DNA of 64,000 nt from Nanobdellota archaeon (GTDB taxonomy: Archaea; Nanobdellota; Nanobdellia; Pacearchaeales; GW2011-AR1), in contig JAUSIK010000008.1 of the NCBI GenBank assembly GCA_030648155.1, positions 62,001 through 126,000 on the forward strand, read 5' to 3'. Positions within the stretch are counted from its first letter, which is position 1; every line of letters begins with the position of its first letter. The notes below the pieces were generated by a model. That model worked only from the letters and a program-made list of their open reading frames with translations. It made no database searches and was not told the origin of the DNA. Position numbers and translations under genes: made by a program. Positions 36,661 through 45,739 of this stretch are shown here, piece after piece.

Positions 36661-36932
36661 GTCTAAGAATCAAACAACTCTCAGCTTGCCGAAACTATTT
36701 CGCCTACCAAGGCATTGCTCCAGTCACTATTCTTTTTGATGGCAAACCTCTCGCCGAACATTTCGCCGTCACTCGACATGGCATACACGGCAATGAAGGT
36801 TGGGATTCATTCTTCATCGCGAGACATTACCTCACCCGCGGAAGGCATGAGATTGAAATACGACTTTCTCGCGAGTCTACTACTACCCTTTGGATCCATG
36901 AAGTGACCATCGAAGCGCTTGAAATTCCATAG
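36534..36932 (+). pseudogene. Frame-shifted open frame after the integrase
   Basis: From 36534 an open frame of 132 codons, +1 relative to the integrase, overlaps its last ~42 codons and ends at TAG 36930. It has no ATG or GTG start in frame, yet it reads like protein (HIVLQQFGHSKVVLPFRI, FAYQGIAPVTILFDGKPL, ARHYLTRGRHEIEIRL), a likely beta-sandwich. Either the sequence carries a frameshift that separated it from the integrase, it is a gene remnant, or it starts at a rare codon. Confidence 0.4.
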
Positions 36933-37031
36933 GGTAGTAGTACCGCTACCATTGTCATAGTCGGCGATTAACGAGAGATATAGGATATGGCCAAGCACCT
37001 TTTCACAGCCCAGCAATCACACGGTGAAAGA

Positions 37032-39137
37032 ATGAAGTACGTTTTTCCGTTTTCATTGTTGTCAGTGTTTCTTTTCTGCCAAATGGCACTGAGCGACATC
37101 ACTCTGACTTTTCAAAATGGAATCGATGGATATTCAGGCACTGTCGATACTACACTTGTTTGTGGAGGGGGTGGCTGCACTGATCAGGTGGAATTCGTCT
37201 GCATTGATCGAAATGAACATGGGCTCCTTCAATTCTCAGGCATATTCGGAGCTACTCCTGGTAGAATTCCGCGTGGCTCTGCTATCGTAAAGGCCACTTT
37301 GAGTATTACTGTATTCGCTGATGATGTGGCTAACGGAACAACGGGTCTTCACCGCATCCTCCAGCAATGGGGCGCTGCTGATAATTGCGCTTCTTGGGGC
37401 GTATCGCCTCACAACGCACAGGTAGACGTCCAAGCAGACGACATCGAGGCTAAAAGTAACCCTGATGTAGAATTATCAATCCCCCTGGGCAATCAGATCC
37501 TTCAAATAGATGTCACCTCGAGCGTACAGTCCTGGTCCTCTGGAGAGTTAAACAACGGATGGGCTTTCCTTCAAACATCCTCTGATGGATGGGATTTTGT
37601 ATCGTCTCGCAGTTCGAATATAGCCGACCGTCCAAGCCTTGAAGTCATATTTACTCCTCGTGAACCGCAGACTCACACGGTTCCTTCTCTACAGTTTGCA
37701 ACCATTCAACAAGCTATCGATTCCTCCTTCGGTGGTGATCAGATTATTGTCGCTCCAGGCGCCTACAACGAGCTAATTGACTTCCTCGGAAAAGCTATTC
37801 TCCTGCGGAGCTCGGAGGGGCCGGAGAGCACAATCCTTGACGGGTCCGGCCTTGGCCAGAGCGTCATAAAGTGCTCAAATAGTGAAGGCAATGGTACCGC
37901 AATAGAGGGCTTTACGATTACTGGAGGGTCAGGCACACCCGCCGTGCTCGCAGTGCCCTGTGGTGGAGGAATCTTCAACAGCGGAGCCAGCCCCACAATC
38001 CGCAATTGCGTCTTTCAGAGCAACATGATTGATACGGGGGTAGGCGGAGGGATATGCAATATCAATAACAGCTCCCCCCTAATTATCGGCTGTACTTTTA
38101 TTAATAACTCCGCGAGTAATGGAGCAGCAATATTCAACAGGACGAGCAGCCCTCGCATAGTGAATTCTCGTTTTGATTCCAATTCCTCATCAAATGATGC
38201 TGGAGCCGTATGGAATGAAAACAGTAGCCCTTGGATCTTTAGCTGTACCTTTATCATGAACACTGCGGGCTCAGATGGCGGGGCAATAAGGAATATGGAG
38301 TTCAGTACTCCAATACTAATGAATTGTGTCTTTTGCAGTAATGAAGCATCGCGCAATGGCGGCGCCATAATTAACGAAATGAGCACCTCTGCAATTGTAA
38401 ACTGTACGTTTAGTAAGAACAGAGCCAGTTCTGGCGGGGCGATATATGATTGGATGGGCAGCACAACAAGCCTTTCTAATTCCATCCTCTGGGGCAATAT
38501 CGCAGTTACATATAATGAACTATATCCTCCGGATACTGCGCAAGTGAACTATAGCGCTGTACAGGGAGGCACTCTTGGTTCTGGCAATACAGTCCAAGAT
38601 CCCAACTTCTTGGACGCAGAGAATTGTGATCTGCGCATTACGGACACATCTCCGTGCATCGACGCTGGAGACAATACTGCTATCCCTATGGATCAACTTG
38701 ACCTAAATGGAGATGGTTCTCTGGAAGAACGGACACCTTGGGATATAGAAGGCAATCCACGTTTCACTGATTGTACCCTCACTTTAGATTCAGGTCTTAC
38801 CGCCCCTGATTATGCTATAGTCGTCGACATGGGTGCATATGAGAAGAAGGTTGCAACGCCGTCGAACATGCAAAAGCCAGGTGACTGTAATCAGGATCTC
38901 AGATTTGACATCTCCGACGCTGTCTGCATCCTTGGTCATTTGTTCTTGGGCTTCCCGACTGAACTTCCTTGTGATTCTGCCGAGGCAAGAGATACTCTAT
39001 TGAACGCTAATGGAGATACAGGCATTAACTTGTCAGACGCTGTTTACATACTCCTGTATTTTTTCAGGGGCGGACCTCCTCACGTCCAGGGAATGAATTG
39101 CATAAATATAGAAGGATGTACATCGCTTTGCATTTAA
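37032..39137 (+). CDS. Secreted DNRLRE / beta-helix protein with dockerin-like tail
   Basis: About 701 residues from ATG 37032, which follows GGTGA and starts a clean signal peptide (MKYVFPFSLLSVFLFC); an upstream ATG at 36987 would spoil it. Residues ~25-205 resemble a DNRLRE domain (VQSWSSGELNNGWAF). Residues ~214-560 are a right-handed beta-helix with GGGI/NNSSPxIxxCTF repeats, as in pectate-lyase-like proteins. The tail from ~614 has NQDLRFDISDAV and ANGDTGINLSDAV loops, the dockerin-like type. It probably works outside the cell, binding or degrading polymers. The gene is the first cargo gene after the integrase. Confidence 0.85.
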   Translation: MKYVFPFSLLSVFLFCQMALSDITLTFQNGIDGYSGTVDTTLVCGGGGCTDQVEFVCIDRNEHGLLQFSGIFGATPGRIPRGSAIVKATLSITVFADDVANGTTGLHRILQQWGAADNCASWGVSPHNAQVDVQADDIEAKSNPDVELSIPLGNQILQIDVTSSVQSWSSGELNNGWAFLQTSSDGWDFVSSRSSNIADRPSLEVIFTPREPQTHTVPSLQFATIQQAIDSSFGGDQIIVAPGAYNELIDFLGKAILLRSSEGPESTILDGSGLGQSVIKCSNSEGNGTAIEGFTITGGSGTPAVLAVPCGGGIFNSGASPTIRNCVFQSNMIDTGVGGGICNINNSSPLIIGCTFINNSASNGAAIFNRTSSPRIVNSRFDSNSSSNDAGAVWNENSSPWIFSCTFIMNTAGSDGGAIRNMEFSTPILMNCVFCSNEASRNGGAIINEMSTSAIVNCTFSKNRASSGGAIYDWMGSTTSLSNSILWGNIAVTYNELYPPDTAQVNYSAVQGGTLGSGNTVQDPNFLDAENCDLRITDTSPCIDAGDNTAIPMDQLDLNGDGSLEERTPWDIEGNPRFTDCTLTLDSGLTAPDYAIVVDMGAYEKKVATPSNMQKPGDCNQDLRFDISDAVCILGHLFLGFPTELPCDSAEARDTLLNANGDTGINLSDAVYILLYFFRGGPPHVQGMNCINIEGCTSLCI

Positions 39138-39215
39138 AGAAACCAACCCGTCGAGAGACGGTTTACGTATCTTTGAAGCATCGCAGAAGAGATGCATTCC
39201 CTGTAGAAGGATATA

Positions 39216-39223
39216 TTTAAATA
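39216..39223 (+). promoter_or_regulatory. Archaeal TATA box inside the element
   Basis: TTTAAATA is centred 26.5 bases before the ATG at 39246. Such archaeal signals inside a compositionally foreign region show the element is adapted to archaeal transcription. Confidence 0.6.
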
Positions 39224-39245
39224 ATCGCCTTAGCTTAAGTGCATT

Positions 39246-39806
39246 ATGCCACAACTCTCAACTTACTTCAGCATTACACCAACTAAACGACTTCCGGTCG
39301 TCATTAGCATAGTAACTGCCATGGCAGTTGCCCTTATTTGCTTTTGTTTGCTTGCAGTTAACATAGAGTCATCATCGTCCCATGAACGGAATGTTCCATT
39401 GCTGATCAGCTTCTTCTTTCAATTTTCATTGCTAATCTCCTTACCCGTCGTTCTTTTCAGCTGGCCTCTTGCTGATCTTGGAGTTATGTGGTTTTATAAT
39501 CTTAAGCAATCCGTGGAGGATACCCATCAAGCCAAGTCAGATATACTGTTCGTCGTAAGCTCGATTACATTCTGCATTATCCTTCTTACAGCCATTGGAT
39601 ATTTGCTAAGCAGTGGTCCTACAATAAATCTAAGCCTGATGCTATTATTTGGCTTGGGAGCACTTTTTGTTGATCTTATCTGCCTGATATCTGCATTCAA
39701 ACTTTACGGGCGCAGTGTTTTGGATAAAGCAATTTTCAAAGTTTCGATAGGTGCTCGCGCACTGGTCGTTGTGTCGATAATAATGCGGCGTTTGATCACT
39801 CTCTGA
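39246..39806 (+). CDS. Hypothetical membrane protein
   Basis: 186 residues with four or five membrane segments (VVISIVTAMAVALICFCLL, LLISFFFQFSLLISLPVVL, ILFVVSSITFCIILLTAIG, LSLMLLFGLGALFVDLICL). No enzymatic motif or family recognised. It has its own leaderless promoter and is followed after 36 bases by the giant lipase-like gene, with which it may work. It could anchor or export the cargo proteins; that is a guess. Confidence 0.7.
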   Translation: MPQLSTYFSITPTKRLPVVISIVTAMAVALICFCLLAVNIESSSSHERNVPLLISFFFQFSLLISLPVVLFSWPLADLGVMWFYNLKQSVEDTHQAKSDILFVVSSITFCIILLTAIGYLLSSGPTINLSLMLLFGLGALFVDLICLISAFKLYGRSVLDKAIFKVSIGARALVVVSIIMRRLITL

Positions 39807-39842
39807 CTACACAACCTTCCGACCACTTCTTGAGGTTCTACG

Positions 39843-42800
39843 ATGAAAATGTTTACCGTTCTTGCTATTCTTCTGCCACTGCTTCTCTTCGCCCCCGTCT
39901 GTCCTGGCGTTACAATAATTACGCACGGCTTTCTCCCTGCTTCCCCTACGACACTCTCGGCTGAATTTCCAAATTGGACATTGGACATGGCAAAGCAAAT
40001 TATTTACCGAGCTCATGGCGCAACAGCAAGAGGCAATATTTATATTCATTACCCTGTCTCGGGTGAATGGCTCTCACCATCCCAACTGTCCCTGGATAAT
40101 GCATGGATTAATACGGGGTCTGGGGGGGATGAGTCTGTATTCATTTATGATTGGAAGGCTGAATCAAATGATTTTGAAGTTTTCTCGGGCACCGGATGGC
40201 TCGAGGCTGCTGCTGACAATCTATTTGCCAGTTTACTAATACGTCCCAATGGTTGGGTAGGCGATAGCATCATACATAAGCCATTGCATTTCATTGGTCA
40301 TAGTAGAGGTGCTGTCCTCAACTCACTCGTTGTAAAGCGCCTCGGATATTATTTTTCTAAAATTATCGTCGACCAAGTTACTACCCTAGATCCTCACCCA
40401 AGTAGTTTCTTTTCAGATCCCGACATAACTACCTATACCAATGTAAAATGGGCCGACAATTATTGGAGATCAGATCTGCTATATGAAGACTACGATTTCG
40501 ATGGAGTTTCCGTACCAGGCGCAAGGAATCTGCAATTAATTGAAAGTGTTCTGGATGGCGATGGGCATTTCATAGAGCATAGTGATGTACACCTTTGGTA
40601 TGCGGCCACTATACTCCCAAATTCCAATACGGTTGAGGACTTACTTATCACTGACACTATGCAAACCTGTTGGTGGACGCGAAACAAAGCTTACTCAGCG
40701 GCTGAAGAAACCTATAGCGGTCGTAACAAGATAGGGTATTCAAGAGTACGTGACGCTTCGATGTCGGTGCACGCTGGCAGGGTGGATCCAGACGAGGTTG
40801 AAACCGTATTTAATGGAGACTTCGAATTTGGTGACAAACTTCGCGCATCAATCCCGGGCTGGGGAGGACATGGAGACGGGGGTAATTCTGGAACAGGCCA
40901 TTTGGATGGTGCAGAGCGGTATTTAGAACTCGATTTTGGTGATGATGACTATTATCGTGAGCATAATCACATATATTTCCCTGCGACCGTAGAAGCTATT
41001 GCCTTTGATCTCTGGATTGCAACCCCAAGCTTGAACGATGTTTTGCAATTCTATATAGCCTCGGATCCTGTTGGACAGCCGTTTCCTCTATCTGCTCAGA
41101 CAACGGATTTTGTAAGAGATAAGAGAATCGCTCTGGACCAACAGTATCGTGGTGGTATTAGTCCATTTCGATTCCAAATAAATGATGTCGGAATAGTGGA
41201 TGCATGTATAAGAATAGACAATATTCGATTGATAGATGAAACGGCTCCGACTGTAGAAGCCAATGGTGCAACCACGATTACGACACAAGACTTTACTATA
41301 ATATTTTCGTTTAGTGAAATTGTTAAAGCATATGGTGATGGTAGTTTTGATCGAACTGATCTTATCCTGAGTGGCTTACCCTCTGTAGGCGCACAAATAG
41401 GATTGCCCAAGCTTTTGAGTAATAGTAAATGGGAAGTTTCATTTGGCAATGTAACTCATAATGGGATTCTCACCGTAGCCCTGGCCCCTACCCCTGGCAA
41501 CATTGAAGATTTGTTCGGAAATGCCCTGCCACCAATATCATGGGGCTATGTTGTAGATATCTCTTCAAATCTAAACACGCGGTTATATGCTACTCCTAAC
41601 CCAGTTGCACAGCGGGAAATCCTTAACTTAATTGCAGAGGTGGAGGGAGATGTACAAAGAGTGGAATTCTACCAAAACGCTGACAGCGATAAGGAGAGGC
41701 TTAATCCGACCACTGACGGTCTAATCGCTATTGACACTAATTCTAATGACGGTTTCGCATGGCGCGGATCCGCTGAATTTGATCAAGGAGAGCAAATATT
41801 CTTTGCGCGAGCTCAGGATAGCCTAAGCCTTTGGAGTAAGGAGGCAAAGGTTCTTGTCACCGTTGGGCCTCCAATTGCTTCGCCAGGAGCGGACCTGACA
41901 GCAAAGACGCCCGAATGGGACGATCCTGATCAGATTGATAGCGATGGAGTCCCAGAGGCGGGAGAGCAGGTACAACTAAAACTCAAGCTGCAGAATATAA
42001 GTGTTGTAGAATTGAATGAAGTTCGATTGGAAATCACAGCAGATGATTCGGCAGTGGAATTGGCTCCAGCCTACAGTTATGGGACAATGCAGCCAAATGA
42101 GATTGATGAAGGCAGGATTCGGATGTTCCTGAATTTTGCCAATAGTCGCTCCGTCACGTTTACCACGAGAGCCACTTACATAAAAGGCGCTAAACAGTAC
42201 TATCAACCATTTCAGCAATTTTCGAAGACATTCTCAGTTCAAGCCGGGCCTGCTTTTACTATCGACACATCTAAAGCAAGCTGGAACGATACTGATGTGG
42301 GTTGTGATGGAGACAAGGATGGCATTCCTGAAAGCGGGGAATTCGGCTCCTTAGGTTTATGTTTAGGCAATGTAGGAAGCTCAGGTTCCGTCGCGAGGAC
42401 CGTGTCAGTACTGATTGATAATACTACGGACGGCCTGGACCTCGGTGGCTTTCACGATTATCCAGACCTCCCAGTTGGACAAGGCTGCTATATGCCCCTG
42501 ACTCCCTTTCGCCTGTCCGGGAATAGAATTCAACCTGGTTTTGAAGGAATGGTCAAGGGTGATGTTCACATTCGCTACAGTGGGGGCGAGACCACCTTAC
42601 TGCAGCAGGATCTCTTCCTAGTTAGGCCACAAGGATGGCTGCGCCTCTCTCAAGAATCTTGGAACTTTGGAGTTAAGGCCCCTGGGCAAGAAGCGAGCTT
42701 CAGTCTTGAAGTAACAAACGCAGGGACAAAAGCGTTTGGCATAAATGCAATCAGAGTTTATGACAAGAGCAGATCACAGGTATTTGATACACAGCTTTCT

Positions 42801-45701
42801 CATCTCGCTCTTCCTTGGGTATTGCAACCTGGGCAGATGCAACAGGTCACAATCATTCTGCCTACTGCTCAGGCAAGCGATATCTACCGAGAAGTAACTT
42901 TTGTGACAAATGGAGCTGGCAATGCTGACAACTCTCAGTGCAAGGCTCCAACATTTATAATTACAGGAAAAGTTTTTTATGATACTCCTGCTTACCAGGT
43001 ACCACCTTCAGATAGAACAGGCGTATCTTCGGACCCGGATTGCAGCGGAACTACCCTTGTCTGGAACAATCAAGACAATATCTACGCCCATAATGCAACT
43101 TCTGGCGTGACTTGGGACATTGCAATAGGAAGGCCGGCTGCTAAGCCAAGAATCAGTGGCATGACAGTCGCCTGGGAAGAGAGTGGAGATATCTGGATCA
43201 ATACCGTAGGGAGCACTTTCTCGGCTACGAATATTACAGCCACTGCAGAAGAAGAAGAACTCGTCGGAATCCACGGTAACTGGGTGGCTTATTTACGAAC
43301 AGTAGGGAGAGTAGCTCAGCCGTATGAGGGTGATGGCAAGGTAAATAATATTTATCTCTACAATGTAAGCCAGCGCCAATCACAGCCACTAACCGCTTTT
43401 ATGCCTAATGGGACAAATGCGACAGAGTCAGTAGAGGCGGGAGACATAGGCAACGGTGTACTCGCATGGACTGAAGCGCACTGGCAATGGGACGGGTTTC
43501 AAATGGCGACTGAAGATGCTCGTCTCATTAAAATCGAACTAACCGAATCATCAACTCATTCTAAGGAACCCATCTACAATAGCAAGACTGGAATGCCGTC
43601 AGTCAATTCTGGAAGAGTTGCTTATTTAAGAAATACTCGCGAGGAACATACAATTAAGCTTCCTACATTGAAAGATGCCTGGATTGAACGGCGCCGCAAT
43701 GGATCCAATACCGATGGTGAAAACCACGGAACTGATTCAGATCTCCGCGTAAGCGCTACCAGCGAAGATCCCAACAGCATTATAAGGACCAGCTTTATTA
43801 ACTTTGATTTCACAGGCCCTGGAGAGTCGTTAAAAACACCAAATACATCAATCCTCTCTGCCGAGTTTTATATCAATATGACTCAGGTTGGCGGGCCTGG
43901 ATTTCCTTATGTTGCGCTGAAGAGGATAACAGGACCTTGGAATGAGATGACCGTAAACGGCGCTCAATACCCAGGCCACCTGGCCACCGATGACCAAGGA
44001 GATCAGCACTGGTCGCAGGGATGGAATTTCCGCCAGATTCCATCCGCTTGGGTTACTGGCCTTATAAACAGCACATATCATGGATTCACCATTTGGCCGA
44101 GGATTGAATCGTCTGGACGGGTCATAGCTCCAATGACGTTTGCATCGAGAGAATATGGCGACCCTGTGAAACATCCGTATCTACAAGTGACATATCTAAC
44201 CCCAGCTAATGACGAGTGGTTCCTTTGGGGTTCTACTTTGGGTTTGAGCCAACTTACAAGCAATGCAACCGATGAACCAGAGCCAACGCTTGCAGGGGAT
44301 TATATTGTGTATAAAGATCCTAAATCCCAAGCTCAATTGCTTGCTCGAGGGATAGCTAATAATGTTCTTGTTAGTGAAGAGAAGATTCTGCGCATTGCCA
44401 CTAATTCGCCGGAGGCTATGCGCGCTGACAATAATCTCGTCGTATGGATTAGCCAAGGCGAAATCACTTACGCCAGGGTTGGAGCCACTGAATTGTCAGT
44501 AGAATCTGGAGATATTGAGATCTTGCCTGAAGAGCCAATTGAAGGTGAGGAGATAGCAGTCCGGCTTACCGCTTACAATGTTGGTTCTAGTCAAGCAGAT
44601 AATGTGCTGGCATGTCTCTTTGAGGGACCTCCCAAAGATAATAACCCAATTGCTCCATGCCAAACCATTGGTTCCATTTCCAAGCAAGACAATACAATTG
44701 TCGAGTTTGGAGCGCTACGGCTTGCGGAAGGGGATCATCAAATCTGTGCAACACTTGCAGCAGACGACGGTTTTAGCTGGACTGCGTGCAAGACCATAAG
44801 AATACTCGATAATGACAGTGAGGGCCCAAGTATAGATTTTACCATAACGGAATTCGAAGGCGACCAGGATGGCCTCATCGGCGACGATGAGAGGGTCAGT
44901 ATAGCTTGGACAATCACAGACGCGACCGGGATAGGCGATATCGCAATATCCCTCGATGGAAATACGTTGCCCACCATTGGCAACAAACTAATAATAGGAC
45001 CGCTTTCAGTTGGCATGCACGCTCTGAGTATCGTTGCGGAGGATGCTGACGATACTTCTATGAGCAATTCAAAGCAACGTACCTTCGAGGTTGTGAGGAG
45101 TGAATCCTTAAGCATTATTCATAACAATGAAGAGATAGCCGTGGGGTCGGCTCTCAACCTGGGAGAGTTCATATTAAATGGGCCAAACCAGGCGCGAGTC
45201 TTACTACTAAGAAACGACGGGGAACAAGTTCTGTTCTTAGAACCAGTGCAAGCTTCACTGGGCTTCCGCTTAAGCGGGATCTCAACTACACTCTTTCCTG
45301 GCCAGCTGACAGCACTCACCATTACACCAACATTTGCGCAAGCTGGAACATTTGAAGACACAATAACATTTAACAGCAGCGCAGATGATTCTCCGCGCAC
45401 ACTAATCATACTATCTACAGTTGGTTTAGGCTTTGTTCGAGGAGATAGCAACGCCGACAATCATCTTAACATAGCTGACTCAATTTATATATTATTATAT
45501 CGATTCAAATCAGATAGTATTCAAGTGAGATGTATGGACTCCTTAGATGCCAATGATAGTGGGGCGATCGATATTTCCGATGCCATTTACCTTTTAAACT
45601 GGAGATTCAAGGGAGAAGCTCCTCCACCAAGTCCCTTTCCCATGTGTGGAGTAGATTTAACTGAGGATGGACTGGACTGCGTCAGCTTCTCGTGCGACTA
45701 G
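39843..45701 (+). CDS. Giant secreted lipase-like multidomain protein with dockerin-like tail
   Basis: 1,952 residues, the largest gene here. A signal peptide (about 1-22) leads to an alpha/beta-hydrolase with the nucleophile elbow GHSRG (Ser154), an Asp in TLDPHP (Asp183) and His in EHSDVHLWY (His246 or His250): a plausible lipase/esterase triad. Then a galactose-binding-like part, SwmB/Ig-like domains (about 470-560), CARDB and abnormal-spindle-type domains, a beta-propeller stretch (about 1060-1260), a DNRLRE-like domain (about 1270-1460), further Ig/CARDB domains, and the dockerin-like tail from ~1862 (DSNADNHLNIADS, DANDSGAIDISDA). It follows a GAGGT Shine-Dalgarno. It probably attacks lipids or esters outside the cell. 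Confidence 0.88.
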   Translation: MKMFTVLAILLPLLLFAPVCPGVTIITHGFLPASPTTLSAEFPNWTLDMAKQIIYRAHGATARGNIYIHYPVSGEWLSPSQLSLDNAWINTGSGGDESVFIYDWKAESNDFEVFSGTGWLEAAADNLFASLLIRPNGWVGDSIIHKPLHFIGHSRGAVLNSLVVKRLGYYFSKIIVDQVTTLDPHPSSFFSDPDITTYTNVKWADNYWRSDLLYEDYDFDGVSVPGARNLQLIESVLDGDGHFIEHSDVHLWYAATILPNSNTVEDLLITDTMQTCWWTRNKAYSAAEETYSGRNKIGYSRVRDASMSVHAGRVDPDEVETVFNGDFEFGDKLRASIPGWGGHGDGGNSGTGHLDGAERYLELDFGDDDYYREHNHIYFPATVEAIAFDLWIATPSLNDVLQFYIASDPVGQPFPLSAQTTDFVRDKRIALDQQYRGGISPFRFQINDVGIVDACIRIDNIRLIDETAPTVEANGATTITTQDFTIIFSFSEIVKAYGDGSFDRTDLILSGLPSVGAQIGLPKLLSNSKWEVSFGNVTHNGILTVALAPTPGNIEDLFGNALPPISWGYVVDISSNLNTRLYATPNPVAQREILNLIAEVEGDVQRVEFYQNADSDKERLNPTTDGLIAIDTNSNDGFAWRGSAEFDQGEQIFFARAQDSLSLWSKEAKVLVTVGPPIASPGADLTAKTPEWDDPDQIDSDGVPEAGEQVQLKLKLQNISVVELNEVRLEITADDSAVELAPAYSYGTMQPNEIDEGRIRMFLNFANSRSVTFTTRATYIKGAKQYYQPFQQFSKTFSVQAGPAFTIDTSKASWNDTDVGCDGDKDGIPESGEFGSLGLCLGNVGSSGSVARTVSVLIDNTTDGLDLGGFHDYPDLPVGQGCYMPLTPFRLSGNRIQPGFEGMVKGDVHIRYSGGETTLLQQDLFLVRPQGWLRLSQESWNFGVKAPGQEASFSLEVTNAGTKAFGINAIRVYDKSRSQVFDTQLSHLALPWVLQPGQMQQVTIILPTAQASDIYREVTFVTNGAGNADNSQCKAPTFIITGKVFYDTPAYQVPPSDRTGVSSDPDCSGTTLVWNNQDNIYAHNATSGVTWDIAIGRPAAKPRISGMTVAWEESGDIWINTVGSTFSATNITATAEEEELVGIHGNWVAYLRTVGRVAQPYEGDGKVNNIYLYNVSQRQSQPLTAFMPNGTNATESVEAGDIGNGVLAWTEAHWQWDGFQMATEDARLIKIELTESSTHSKEPIYNSKTGMPSVNSGRVAYLRNTREEHTIKLPTLKDAWIERRRNGSNTDGENHGTDSDLRVSATSEDPNSIIRTSFINFDFTGPGESLKTPNTSILSAEFYINMTQVGGPGFPYVALKRITGPWNEMTVNGAQYPGHLATDDQGDQHWSQGWNFRQIPSAWVTGLINSTYHGFTIWPRIESSGRVIAPMTFASREYGDPVKHPYLQVTYLTPANDEWFLWGSTLGLSQLTSNATDEPEPTLAGDYIVYKDPKSQAQLLARGIANNVLVSEEKILRIATNSPEAMRADNNLVVWISQGEITYARVGATELSVESGDIEILPEEPIEGEEIAVRLTAYNVGSSQADNVLACLFEGPPKDNNPIAPCQTIGSISKQDNTIVEFGALRLAEGDHQICATLAADDGFSWTACKTIRILDNDSEGPSIDFTITEFEGDQDGLIGDDERVSIAWTITDATGIGDIAISLDGNTLPTIGNKLIIGPLSVGMHALSIVAEDADDTSMSNSKQRTFEVVRSESLSIIHNNEEIAVGSALNLGEFILNGPNQARVLLLRNDGEQVLFLEPVQASLGFRLSGISTTLFPGQLTALTITPTFAQAGTFEDTITFNSSADDSPRTLIILSTVGLGFVRGDSNADNHLNIADSIYILLYRFKSDSIQVRCMDSLDANDSGAIDISDAIYLLNWRFKGEAPPPSPFPMCGVDLTEDGLDCVSFSCD

Positions 45702-45739
45702 GAATCAAGGACCGATCAGAGTCAAGGAGTTTATACAAC

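Noticed and set aside
36715..37016. Short frames in both directions before the 37032 gene
   Set aside because: They lie over the displaced frame 36534-36932 and show no protein sense.
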